Shown: one piece after another, positions 37,238 to 47,065 of the stretch
Position numbering within the stretch: position 1 is the first letter of the stretch
Layout: the number at the start of each line of letters is the position of its first letter
From: Terebella lapidaria
Lineage: Eukaryota > Annelida > Polychaeta > Terebellida > Terebellidae
Reading direction: 5' to 3'
NCBI GenBank assembly: GCA_949152475.1
Contig: OX424555.1
Span: forward strand, 62,973,977-63,037,976
Length of the DNA: 64,000 bases
Notes under the pieces: model-generated
What the model was told of the DNA's origin: nothing
Database searches by the model: none
Seen by the model: the letters and a program-made list of their open reading frames with translations, nothing else
Program-made: the position numbers and the translations under genes

Positions 37238-39415
37238 TTATTTAAGTTTGCTTCTGACTAAAAGTTCTTTAAGATTTTGATGCTTCTTGTAAGCTGTTGC
37301 TATTTTAATATCACCATCAGTATTTTTGTTGAGTTGTTTCATATGCTTTTTAACAATTTGGGCTGAAAGAGTACCTGTTTTTGAGAAGGGTACTATATAC
37401 ACCATGTCGAATTTATTTTTACTTTTGTTCAAAGGGTCATACTTTGTAAATTTTTGAACGTTGAGGCCATGAGGTTCGAAAGTGCCTAGAGTATCAATCC
37501 AACAATATTCCCTTTCAAGTCGCCATTGTTTGTTTAAAAGTTCATCACCAAGATCGGAAACCTGTTCAATTGGTAAAAGAGAAAAACATTCAATGGAAAA
37601 TTCAGTTTTGCTGTGAAATTTAGATAGATGACTGTATAATGCATTTTCCTCATTGCAGCTAGTTATTGCAGCACGGTGACGATTGTTTCTGAATTTGAGT
37701 GATTTACCGGTTTCACCTACATATTGTTTTTCGCAAAGCTTACAAGTGTATAGATAAATTATATTTTCTGAGTTGCAATCCAAAGCTGAGTTGATTGAGT
37801 AGGTCTGTTCAAAAACTGATCCTGAGAAATTTTGACAATTTGGAACTAAATGACATGTCTGACATTGTCTAGAATTACAAGGTTTTGAGCCAGACGAGCT
37901 GGAAGTGGGCAATTGAAAATCAGCACCTAATCTTTCCTCACTGTTCAAAATTCTCAATGTTTCATTCTTGATTTTGCGAAGCCAACGTTTTGAATAGTTA
38001 CGTTTCGAAAGTGCCTTGAATAATATTTGACAAGCTGATTCAACATCATCTGGATATGAGCAAATTTGGAAAAATCGAAAAACTTGGGACTTGATTAGAC
38101 CTTTATAAGTGTGTTTTGGATGAAAAGAGAGCTTATGCAACAACTGATGAGTATCCGTTGGCTTGAAGAAAACTTTTGCTTCTAATGTGTTTTCTTTGCT
38201 CCTGAACAAAGTAGTATCCAAAAAATTAACTGAATCAGTACTAATTTCAGCTTTGAAGTTGATTGATGCCCTATGAGAATTGAAAATTTCGAGAAACTGG
38301 TGAAATTTGGAAATGCCATGTGGCCAAATGAGGAAAATGTCATCTAAATACCTATAATAGCAATCTGGTTTGAATGGACACTTTTGCAAAGCTTGCTTTT
38401 CAAATTCAGCCATATAAATATCTGCATAATGAGGTGCATATTTCTGACCCATGGCTGTGCCTGAAACTTGTAGGAATGTCTTACCGTCAAATTCAAAGTC
38501 ATTACATTTAAGTGAAATTTCCAATAATTCTATTATACCTTTGAATAGTTCATTGTTTGCCAAAGTCGGGAATGCATTTTTAATTGCTTGGATACCTTCT
38601 TCATGATTTATATTAGTATACATACTTTCAACATCTAAAGTGATTAGTAAAGAATTTGGATCTAGTTCAAGACCTCTAACTTTATCTAAAAAGTCATACG
38701 TGTTTTTTATATATGACGGATGCTTATTTGCTTGATCTTTTATATATGAATCAATATACATAGCTACTTTTTCAGATTCACTGCTGCAGTCCGAAACAAT
38801 TGGGCGCCCTGGAGGCATTACATTTGGAATTGGCCAGGAGTCTTTGGGTTTATGAATTTTAGGTAGCATATAAAATCTTCTTTGACGAGGGCGTTCTGGT
38901 GGTAAAAGAAATTGGAATACTTTTTCAGAAAGGCATCCAGAATTGCGTAATCCTTTTAAAATTTTTGTTATTTTTGCTGAATTTTCTAGGTAAAGAGGAG
39001 TGTCAATTTCTCTGTAATGAGCTGGATTGTATAATTGACGAAAGCCTTCATTAATATAATTTTGCCTATCCATAATTACGACTGCACTACCTTTATCTGC
39101 TTTTTTAATTACCAAGTCTACGTTATTTTGTAAATCCTTTATAGTTTTATATTCCATTTTCGTTAGGTTTTTGGTTTCTGGTTGAATTTTCAAGTTTTCA
39201 ATTTCCTTAGATATTGCCGAAATGCAATCTAAAACGGGCTTGTCAATCATGGAACTCGGTGGAGTCCAGGTAGATTTTGGAGTGAATTTTGATCTATTTG
39301 TGAATGAATTTGGACGGTGAGAAAAATAATTTTGAAGTTTGAGTTTTCTACCAAAATCCTGCACAGCTTGTTTAATTGGATCCAATGTTATTTTGGGTGT
39401 GGGAACAAATGTCAA
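37238..39415 (-). CDS. Penelope-like ORF2: reverse transcriptase + GIY-YIG endonuclease
   Basis: Copies the element RNA at nicked target DNA. Counting from 39415 (725 residues): RT spans about residues 100-480, with KADKGSAVVIMDRQNY, LITLDVESMYTNIN (motif A), GTAMGQKYAPHYADIYMAEF (motif B) and the catalytic YRYLDDIFLIWP (motif C). A Cys cluster (CNSRQCQTC) precedes the GIY-YIG domain at about 551-655: YLYTCKLCEKQYVGETGKS, then RNNRHR, then the catalytic Glu region LEREYCWIDTL and PHGLN. Codon 1 here is TTG; the frame is actually open upstream to 39550 and overlaps the end of ORF1. The first ATG is at 39250, inside sequence that looks conserved (NLSKFTLSDTQ and GLTFVPTP lie upstream). Translation probably depends on ORF1, by shifting or reinitiation. 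Confidence 0.93.
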   Translation of the reverse strand: MTFVPTPKITLDPIKQAVQDFGRKLKLQNYFSHRPNSFTNRSKFTPKSTWTPPSSMIDKPVLDCISAISKEIENLKIQPETKNLTKMEYKTIKDLQNNVDLVIKKADKGSAVVIMDRQNYINEGFRQLYNPAHYREIDTPLYLENSAKITKILKGLRNSGCLSEKVFQFLLPPERPRQRRFYMLPKIHKPKDSWPIPNVMPPGRPIVSDCSSESEKVAMYIDSYIKDQANKHPSYIKNTYDFLDKVRGLELDPNSLLITLDVESMYTNINHEEGIQAIKNAFPTLANNELFKGIIELLEISLKCNDFEFDGKTFLQVSGTAMGQKYAPHYADIYMAEFEKQALQKCPFKPDCYYRYLDDIFLIWPHGISKFHQFLEIFNSHRASINFKAEISTDSVNFLDTTLFRSKENTLEAKVFFKPTDTHQLLHKLSFHPKHTYKGLIKSQVFRFFQICSYPDDVESACQILFKALSKRNYSKRWLRKIKNETLRILNSEERLGADFQLPTSSSSGSKPCNSRQCQTCHLVPNCQNFSGSVFEQTYSINSALDCNSENIIYLYTCKLCEKQYVGETGKSLKFRNNRHRAAITSCNEENALYSHLSKFHSKTEFSIECFSLLPIEQVSDLGDELLNKQWRLEREYCWIDTLGTFEPHGLNVQKFTKYDPLNKSKNKFDMVYIVPFSKTGTLSAQIVKKHMKQLNKNTDGDIKIATAYKKHQNLKELLVRSKLK

Positions 39416-39516
39416 ACCACGATTTAGAAGAGCGATTTGTGTGTCCGAAAGTGTAAATTTGGAAAGGTTTACAACATTATTAGTCGTACTGGAGTTCGGT
39501 GGACTCTCAGAATGAT

Positions 39517-41226
39517 TTAGTTTAAATGACTGAGCCAGAATTTCAACATTTCATTGGCCGTTTGTTCAGTCCAATGAATGTTATCTGTCTGTGTAGAAAA
39601 CTTGATTGGATCCAACTGTTTAACAACTGTGAGATTGCTGAAACGTGAACTCATGTCATCCAAAGCCCTGTTAATCATATCCAAGTTGCGTTTCTCTACA
39701 GATGGAAGATTGTCTGAGTAGTTAATTTTTGGAATGAGAATTTTGGAGTGGGGGAAGATTCGGAAAGCACTGCTGAGCATATTCCTCAGCTCTGGAATTG
39801 AAGTAACACTTGGTTTGGAGCTTCGATTGTTCAGGCCTACACTTAAGATTAAGTTTTGGGGGGCATCAAATGATTTTTTACAGGCCGTGAACATCATTCT
39901 TAGATGGTTGAACAAAGCTCCAGGATAAGACACAACTTGGATATCACTGACAGGGGATTTGGTGATGCGAGAAAGGTTAGAAGAGCCGAGGATGACAGTG
40001 GAGGAGGTTAGTTTAGGAAGGGCCCAAATAGTTTTGGGTCCTCTGATAGTGGAAGGAGAGACATGGAAAGTGGTGTTAGGAGAGTTTTTAGGAGAGACAA
40101 AGCGAGTGCGTTTGCCTTTAGGTAGAGAGGAGGGTGAGAGTTCAGGAGAAGAAGGAAAGCGCGGACGCCGTTTGGGCGTGGCACTAAGGCGGTTATCAGG
40201 AGAAGAGCGAGAGAGAGGTGGCCAATCATCAGATGATGATAGGCAAGGAGGGTTAGAGAGGGTATCAAGGAGTTGGAAGCGGTTAGAAGTGGACACAGAG
40301 GGAGGAGTGTTATTTGAAGATGGATGGGAAGAGCGAGAGGGTTTAGGATTGTTAGTAGGAGAGTTGGCACGTTTTAGGTCCATTAGGAGGCGGCCAAAGA
40401 AGTTAGAGCCTTGACCATGACGGTTAACACCCCAGTGGCTGTCAGGAACTGGATGGACAATATGACACCCTTCAGGAAGACCCATCAGAGTGTCACGGAA
40501 CAATTTGCAAGAATTAAACTTAACTTGAAGAAGTTGACGCATGATTCCATTTTTACTTTTATGCCAGAATGGGGACAGGCTAGGAATTTCACTAGCCAAA
40601 CGTTTGGCCACTCCTGCATGGGGAGCCCTGAGGATCCGATTGGCTAGGTGTTGACAATCATGGTACCGGGCTTTGTGATACTGATAGATGTGCTCAAGGC
40701 TAGGGAATCTCATACCACGATAGGATATATTACATGGGAAGAAATTACTAAGTGGGTGTTTGTGACCTTTTACCTCGCAAGTCTGAGGTTTTGATTGAGA
40801 GTTAGAATTTGGAATAGGGGAATTTGGAAGAGTAGAGGTTTTGAATTTCTGGATGGTGGAAGCCTGAAGTTTTTTGCCGAAATGAGATTTAGCCTGCTGA
40901 ATGACGAGAGCTACCGAATTTGCAATGTCCGAATCTGATAAACCTAAAGAGGAAATGTGGGCCAAAAGGTTTTGAATTGAGCTCTCATAGTGTTCCACCA
41001 AATGTTTGGTCACGTTTTGTACCCAATTTTGATTAATTTTGGAGATTTTTTGCTTGATTAGAGGACCAGAACAAGCAGGTTTAATGAAGTCATCCAGGTG
41101 TTGTTGTTTTTTACTGAAAGCCCTGGTGACTTGGCCTTGAGACTGCTGGAGCATTAGTGACAGGTGGTGAAAGCATTGAAGAAGAGTGTAAAAAGAACGG
41201 AAGTGAGGAGGTTTAGAAAGAGCCAT
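39517..41226 (-). CDS. Penelope-like ORF1: NADAR (YbiA/DUF1768) + SGNH-hydrolase-like protein
   Basis: 569 residues from the ATG at 41226. Residues 1-150 are helix-rich and unrecognised. Residues about 153-285 match NADAR: HPLSNFFPCNISYRG, then FPSLEHIYQYHKA, then MRQLLQVKF, then DSHWGVN, then GQGSNFFGRLLMDLKR. The Glu of SLEH, the Trp of HWG and the Asp before it are in place. Residues 290-395 are Ser/Pro-rich and basic (TPKRRPRF, PKGKRTR). Residues about 405-565 resemble an SGNH/GDSL fold: VILGSSNLSR (block I), a Gly in SYPGALFNH, LSVGLNNR (block III) and DNIHWT (block V). NADAR proteins are known N-glycosidases, including removal of ADP-ribose from guanine. An SGNH esterase is known in ORF1 of CR1 LINEs. 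The role in this element is inferred. Confidence 0.85.
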   Translation of the reverse strand: MALSKPPHFRSFYTLLQCFHHLSLMLQQSQGQVTRAFSKKQQHLDDFIKPACSGPLIKQKISKINQNWVQNVTKHLVEHYESSIQNLLAHISSLGLSDSDIANSVALVIQQAKSHFGKKLQASTIQKFKTSTLPNSPIPNSNSQSKPQTCEVKGHKHPLSNFFPCNISYRGMRFPSLEHIYQYHKARYHDCQHLANRILRAPHAGVAKRLASEIPSLSPFWHKSKNGIMRQLLQVKFNSCKLFRDTLMGLPEGCHIVHPVPDSHWGVNRHGQGSNFFGRLLMDLKRANSPTNNPKPSRSSHPSSNNTPPSVSTSNRFQLLDTLSNPPCLSSSDDWPPLSRSSPDNRLSATPKRRPRFPSSPELSPSSLPKGKRTRFVSPKNSPNTTFHVSPSTIRGPKTIWALPKLTSSTVILGSSNLSRITKSPVSDIQVVSYPGALFNHLRMMFTACKKSFDAPQNLILSVGLNNRSSKPSVTSIPELRNMLSSAFRIFPHSKILIPKINYSDNLPSVEKRNLDMINRALDDMSSRFSNLTVVKQLDPIKFSTQTDNIHWTEQTANEMLKFWLSHLN

Positions 41227-41455
41227 GATACGTTTCAGCAATTAATTTTGTATTAAAACCAGAACGTGATTGATTTGGATGATAAAACCAAAGGATAAAA
41301 TTATGAAAAATAAAAACAATTGTATAAAATGAGAACAAAACGTTTGAAGAAACCTGAATGCAAAGATATGGTCAATAATCTGACCAGTATCTAAAACACA
41401 ACAAAATAATACAAAACAATATAAAAGAGGTTACTCACAATGTACTCTGCCTGTT

Positions 41456-41492
41456 GCACGACCGGTTTCGGAGTTGAATCCTTTGTCAAGTG
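41456..41492 (-). ncRNA. Hammerhead-like core in the element leader (weak)
   Basis: Minus strand: TTGACAAAGGA, a short loop, TCCGAAAC, then CGGTC. The arrangement mimics a hammerhead core (CUGANGA, stem II GGA/TCC, GAAA, cleavable GUC), and Penelope-like elements are known to carry hammerheads. Two core positions differ from consensus, so activity is doubtful. Confidence 0.25.
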
Positions 41493-41500
41493 CTGAAGTC

Positions 41501-41873
41501 TCGAGACGAGACGTATCCGAATGAGGGAAGTTCTCGCTGGCGCGATATGCATCATAGGCATCATGATGATAATTCAGCCCGTTATTTTATTCCACAATAT
41601 CGGCGAATCCTTGGTCAATGGCTCCAATGGCTACCAATCTCCATGCTACCTGACACGAGATGACAATCAAACGTACAGCAAGCTGCTGGACCTACACAAC
41701 AAGTCTGCTAACCAGAAGGCCGTCACCGGTTATGTGTTTTGCTGTATAGAAGCAATCTGTTGTTTCTGGAAATGTTTTTGTTTTGAATAGTTGGATTGCC
41801 TTTCTTGGTGGAATAGTGGCGTCGATCATGATGTGGATTACAGAGACTCCATTTATGTCGCGTATCCCTGTGT
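41501..41873 (+). repeat. Right copy of the host target-site duplication
   Basis: 373 bp, lacking the 35 bp equivalent to 53416-53450. Adding back each deletion, both copies reconstruct to the same 408-bp interval of the intact gene (53157-53564). Confidence 0.9.
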
Positions 41874-42139
41874 GTGTATGTTTTATGTTGCTACACATGT
41901 TCACCAGTACATCTACTGTCTGCTACGTGAAAGGTGCTCAATTAATCTTGCCTGTACATATGTCTTTGGTTCGCACCCTGAAAATCCACCTAGCGTTCAT
42001 TGCTCAGTATACCATACTCTCGGGTATATATCCCGGTCACGCCAATGTAGTGGAGATGTGTGGCGCTTCCTTCATCTTTGTGGGTAATGTCGTTGTACCT
42101 GCATACAATAGGTACAAATATCACCAAAAGTTGCCATAA

Positions 42140-42767
42140 CGTAGGTTATTTGAAATTATTTCGGTGAAGTGCACATTTTCCTTTCAAATTTTTACATATT
42201 TTCTGTATATCATTTGGGACTCCAAAATGTTCCTATTATAATAGTGTGCTATATTTTCAGATCAAATTTGATCACCACTTGTATAATGGATGGATTTTTT
42301 GAGTCAATGATCGTGGATCTTTCCGCCAAAAAAGTTTTCCAAGCTTGATCTGAGTGAAAATGGTCGTGACCAATCACAACTAGGCCAATATACGGCTAAC
42401 CCAAACGTGATTTCATTGAGAAAAATGTATAACTAGTTTGATGATGTTAGAAATCAGTCTTTATTGTCATGTCAGTTAGCACTAATTAAGGTGAAACATT
42501 GTCATTGTAATGATCGTTTTTATACTTATAAGGAATAATGTATAGATTTGGAGTAATTGTCGCACAATAAACTTCGGGGTCTCGAGGGACCTTATCACCT
42601 GTATATCCCGAGTAGTTTATTTTGCAGACTATAAGCGAGATCAGCATTCCAGAAATTGGTGAATAAACAAAAGCACATGGTTGATTTTACTTAGCCCTGA
42701 ATACAAGACACAACCATCTGTCATCACAATTATCAATAGGCATGTCTCAAACCGAGCATTTTTATAC
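42140..42767. other. 3' flank of gene copy A and intergenic DNA
   Basis: Similar to 53,831-54,190 up to about 42,535 (GATCACCACTTGTATAATGG, CAATATACGGCTAACCCAAA), where block A ends. After that nothing is recognised. Confidence 0.6.
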
Positions 42768-43178
42768 CGTAAAACTTCTAATAAACGCCCGGGCGTCTAT
42801 TGATTTCAGTTACACTCTAGACCCGATGTCTATTAGAATCCGGCGTTTATAAGAACCCGGCGTTTATTGATTTTAGTCATTGTCTGGACCCGGTACGTGT
42901 TTATTGTAATTGAAATTGGCGAGGCATGTGTTACGATATGGCAAGTCGGACGACAGTTTAGATTTTGAAAGCTGGAAATTCCCGACTGGGACGCGTTGAC
43001 CTTGTCGAATCAGGGCGTTTTGATAGAAAGCTACAAAATGATGTTATAGTGCATCAGTGTTGCTATGTTACACAATTTACGTAAACCCGGCGTCTATTAG
43101 AACCCGGCGTCTATTAATTTCAGTATACCTGAACCCCCGGCGACTATTAGAAATCCGGCGTCTATTAGAAGTTTCACT
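42768..43178. mobile_element. ~410-bp element with inverted ends and CCGGCGTCTATTAGAA subterminal repeats
   Basis: The ends are CxGTxAAACTTCTAATA in inverse orientation. CCGGCGT(C/T)TATTAGAA-type words recur at least seven times, clustered towards both ends. Non-coding. Subterminal repeats like this are usual transposase-binding arrays. No target-site duplication is obvious. Confidence 0.65.
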
Positions 43179-43924
43179 GATTATTTTTCTCCAGCCACGA
43201 TCACATTCTTTGTGCGAAATATCCTGATTTCATGAACTACAATTACTTTCTGTATGAAATTCACACAAAACATTCATGAGCGGCCTGATTTTCGGGTCGC
43301 TACTTTCATTGGCTGTGACGTCATGCGCGTGCCAGTGGAGGGTTTGATCACGGTATACAATTTTCAATGATGGATGATATTACATGTACGTCTTGCAAAT
43401 AAAGTGGCTTGTCTTGTTATTCCTGCAACACAGCTTTCACCAGCCATAATTTCCACATTTTGAAAAATAATGTTCAGTTCGAATTAAAGCCTGAGTAAAG
43501 TCAAAACGAAAGTTTGAATTTTATATTTTATTTTGAATAACTCAGTGAAATATATAAACTGTTTTTTTTTTTACAAAATCGGATTATCTTCATTAGTTAT
43601 CGAAATATTAAACTTCTTGTGGGCAATATTAGGCCAATATTTTCACTGTAATATCTCGCCTCGTCAGCTAATATAATTAGTATTCAGGACGTCACACCAG
43701 GATATTGCTTTTAATTAGTGATTTATAATGTCATTCTGGCGTTGATTTGCATGGTATCACAAAAGTGTATCATCGGACGATGTAGCTATATAAATTTATA
43801 CCATGGTTACGTAGAGTGGGACATCATTATAGCAATCATTCCTTTGATACAGTCCTTAATATCTAAAAGCAAAATTGGTTTTAAGAAGCTTTGTATATAA
43901 AGTATATACTAGTAAATAAAAACA
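43179..43924. other. Intergenic DNA between duplication blocks
   Basis: No gene. At about 43.66-43.71 kb, GCTAATATAATTAG...GACGTCAC resembles the arm motif of the foldback family. Confidence 0.4.
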
Positions 43925-44800
43925 GGTGAAGGCTATAACGTGTGTCATGTACGTGTAAGCTGTATCGTGTGTTATGTACGTGTAGGCTATATCGTGTGTC
44001 ATGTACGTGTAGGCTAGATCATGCGTCATGTACGTGTAGGCTCTATCGTGCGTCATGAACGTGTAGGCTATATCGTGTGTCATGTTCTTGTAGGCTATAT
44101 CGTGTGTCATGTACGTGTAGGCTACATCGTGCGTCACGTACATGTAGGCTATGTCATGTGTCGTGTACGTGTAGGCTATATCGTGTGTCATGTACGTGTA
44201 GGCTATATCGTGTGTCATGTACGTGTAGGCTATATCATGTGTCATGTACGTGTAGGCTATATCATGTGTCATGTATATGTAGGCTATATCGTGTGTCATG
44301 TACGTGTAGGCTGTATCGTGTGTCACGTACATGTAGGCTATATCGTGCGTCACGTACGTGTAGGCTATATCATGTGTCATGTACGTGTAGGCTATATCAT
44401 GTGTCATGTACGTGTAGGCTGTATCGTGTGTCATGTACGTGTAGGCTATATCATGTGTCATGTACGTGTAGGCTGTATCGTGTGTCATGCACGTGTAGGC
44501 TATATCGTATGTCATATATGTGTAGGCTTTATCGTGTCATGTACGTGTATGCTATATCGTGCGTCATGAACGTGTAGGCTATATCGTGTGTCATGTTCGT
44601 GTAGGCTATATCGTGTGTCATGTACGTGTAGGCTATATCGTGTGTTATGTATGTGTAGGCTGTATCGTGTGTCATGTATGTGTAGGCTGTATCATAGGCG
44701 TCATGTACGTGTAGGCTATGTCGTGTGTCATGTACGTGTAGGCTATATCGTGTGTCATGTAGGTGTAGCTATAATGTGCATCACCTACGTGTAGGCTATA
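43925..44800. repeat. 27-bp minisatellite, copy B
   Basis: About 32 units of the same 27-bp repeat as 29,490-30,395. The last ten or so units and the right flank (GTGTAGCTATAATGTGCATC) align one-to-one with copy A; the left part is shuffled. Confidence 0.95.
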
Positions 44801-45854
44801 GCATCAAGTCCTTGTGTTAGCGAATGAACGTGCGTCTGTTCATGGCAAGGTCATTAAAACTGTACCGCAAGCCAACCGGCGGTATTCAGCTATCATCATT
44901 TAGAAGCACCATCTGTCTGTGTCAATCATTGGAAATTCTATTCATACGTGTACTGGTTGGCAATTTTATTTTTTGTTTTCAATGCGCACTTTGCTGATAT
45001 GTGGACCTGTGCTTAGATGAATATTGTTGAGGTGAATACAAATATGGTCCACACGGTATCCTAACTACACTACACAGTAAGCCAAAAAACTGTACTGAAA
45101 AAGATGCTTATGATGTATTGGTGAAAGCAATGATTGTTAAATTTAAATATTGCAACTATGCAACACAACAACAGCCCAGGTGCATTACATAACATCCTTA
45201 ATTTAGTCCAAGAGCTCAGGGGATTTTAATGGAGTCACATGATATCTTCAATATAGTCCAAGAGCTCAGGGGATTTTAATGGAGTCGGAAATGACAAAAT
45301 GTAATTCAGATGAACACTATACCATGGCATCTTTCAGAATTTAGCAAAAAAATTCCACAGAAATGCAAATGAGGTGACCGAATTTTTTAAACATCTGTCT
45401 TCGTCAATATCTGTCACAAAGCATCCAATTACATGTACAATGATTGAAGTGTCTAATGTTTCAATGCTCAAGCTACATTACACCAATTTGAGCTATGTAA
45501 ATGTATTTGATGTAATTTAGAATCCGCCATTATCATAATATCAATCTTTGGATTTCGTTTGAAGAATCCAATTCATTGACATTCAAGATGGGTATACTAT
45601 ACTACAGCCCATCTTCGGTCGAAGGATTGGGTTTTTACGCACTGGCCCAATACTGAGACGATAACATCAAACTGTCAAAGAATCAGTTTCAGTTACAGTC
45701 TCGGTTGTCCAGTTTAAATGCTGGGCCCCTACCCATATAAGTGCTAACAGTGTTTGACGTTATGCTGTTATGGGCTGGATTTTACCTATTGCCAAGTAAG
45801 TTGTTGGCAATAATGTCACCCCCACGCAAAGCCCATTTTTTGGGTCGTTGTACC

Positions 45855-46085
45855 AAGTTGATGTACCAATTCTCAATCTTGTGATACAAAATCAATTATG
45901 TGATAACAAAATTCGATTTTGTTGGGCAAAATCTAAGTTGATGTACCAATTCCCAATTTTCTGATACAAAATCAATTGTGTGATTACAAAACTTATTTTC
46001 ATCGAAGTTGATGTACCAATTCTCAATTTCGTGATACAAAATCAATTGTGTGATTACAAAACTGATTTTGTAATTATTATTTTCA
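45855..46085. repeat. Three tandem 70-80-bp repeats
   Basis: AAGTTGATGTACCAATTCTC begins units at 45855, 45935 and 46005. Each continues with GATACAAAATCAATTGTGTG. Present in block B only. Confidence 0.8.
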
Positions 46086-46139
46086 ATTTTGAGGGACAAA
46101 ATCCATATTTGTGACAAAAACACCTACTTCACACTACGC

Positions 46140-47065
46140 CCCGTAATTTGAGCCGATTAGCTATTGTCGTGCTTTTTAGTCCGTCGTCCGTTCGTCGTCC
46201 ATCCGTCGTCTGTATGAGTCTGTAAATTTTTTTGACATGATGAATTTCCCCATAAATTTGTCAGAACATATTTTCCGAATATATATAAAGACGTTCTTTT
46301 CTAATTTTTTTTTTTATTGAATCGTTTTTGCCAATTCTGGACTTCGGTGACTCTTTACTCCAAAACTGTATGACCAGTTTTGAAACTTTTGTTTAATGCC
46401 CTCGAATCGCCGGTCTGCGTATAGCAGCCATAATAGCTTTTTGACGTGCGAAGAGAAAAGATTTGTTTTGGGTCCCGTATCAAGTCATTATGTGTTTTGA
46501 GTCATTTCCAGCAAAATAAAAAAACGAATTTTTTTTGGAAATTGAAATTTTTCTGGACCTTATTTTTCCTTCAAGAAATGGGAGTGATGTGGAGTAAACT
46601 CCGAGAATACTTCAAGATAGAGCCTCAGTATTGACAAATTCAAATGGGAAATCATATATTGCGGTTTTAGTGGTGACCTTGAATTTGACCGTCAATGACC
46701 TTAAAATGTCAAAACGACCTTTTTTTAAAAAAAACGAAGAAACAAACAATGATTTTAGTCTGTGGCAGACATTTTCTCAAAATCTATTCAGACATTTTTT
46801 TTCAAAATCACGATGAGATTCTCCTTATGTAACTTGTCCGTGTATAAGTTTTATTACCCTTGCATCGCTGTCTGCACGTGGCAGCCATTTTGATTTTTGG
46901 ATGGATCGGTGGAATTTTTTTTTCTGTCCAAAATCAAGTCACTTTCTGTTCCGAGTCACTTCCAGGCAAAACTATTTGTGTTCGCCATTGGAAAGGTTCT
47001 TGGACCTAGAAAATTTAACCCACTTTACCCTTCAAAATGGGATCTGTATGGAGTAAACTCCCAAA
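46140..47065. repeat. TGACCTTGA-family repeat, block B copy
   Basis: Parallel to 31,440-32,240, with GATGAATTTCCCCATAAATT and GGTGACCTTGAATTTGACCG. Confidence 0.75.

Larger units (their letters stand above)
37131..41500 (-). mobile_element. Penelope-like retroelement with NADAR/SGNH ORF1, apparently intact
   Basis: 4,370 bp on the minus strand, bounded exactly by duplicated host sequence. Order 5' to 3': leader (about 275 bp) containing a GGA...TCCGAAAC motif and a GTGAGTAAC donor-like site; ORF1 (NADAR plus SGNH-like); ORF2 (RT plus GIY-YIG), overlapping ORF1 by 34 bases; then about 107 bp of 3' UTR ending TTTTTATACTCTCCAAAA. The RT lineage and C-terminal GIY-YIG nuclease identify the endonuclease-bearing Penelope-like class. 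Both ORFs are open and the flanking duplication copies match perfectly where comparable, so the insertion is recent. No long terminal direct repeats are visible within the element. Confidence 0.9.
36370..42139 (+). pseudogene. EamA/DMT-like membrane protein gene, copy A, disrupted
   Basis: Paralogue of the intact gene at 52694-53830. The left piece (36370-37130) encodes the N-terminal half, starting MGCWQQSPRESIGEK. The right piece (41501-42139) carries the C-terminal half. Between them lies a minus-strand Penelope-like element. The pieces overlap: the gene segment equivalent to 53157-53564 is present on both sides of the insertion. The left overlap lacks 110 bp. The right lacks 35 bp within the same interval and then hits a stop. 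So this copy cannot make the full protein. The left ORF reads on into the 3' end of the retroelement to 37185. The smaller deletion could predate the insertion. Confidence 0.9.
29490..42535. repeat. Segmental duplication block A
   Basis: Matches block B (43,925-54,190) in the same order and orientation: 27-bp array; flank with GCAAGCCAACCGGCGGTATT; TGACCTTGA repeat; TTAGTCATCTGGCATCTGTA segment; CACAGGCCTA...ATATAGCTGGC segment; membrane-protein gene; then its 3' flank. Block A alone carries extra DNA at about 32.4-35.8 kb (minisatellites and hairpins) and the Penelope-like element. Confidence 0.88.

Noticed and set aside
40008-40414. Long ORFs antisense or out of frame to the Penelope-like ORF1
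   Set aside because: They are shadows of the Ser/Pro-rich linker coding region on the other strand or frame.
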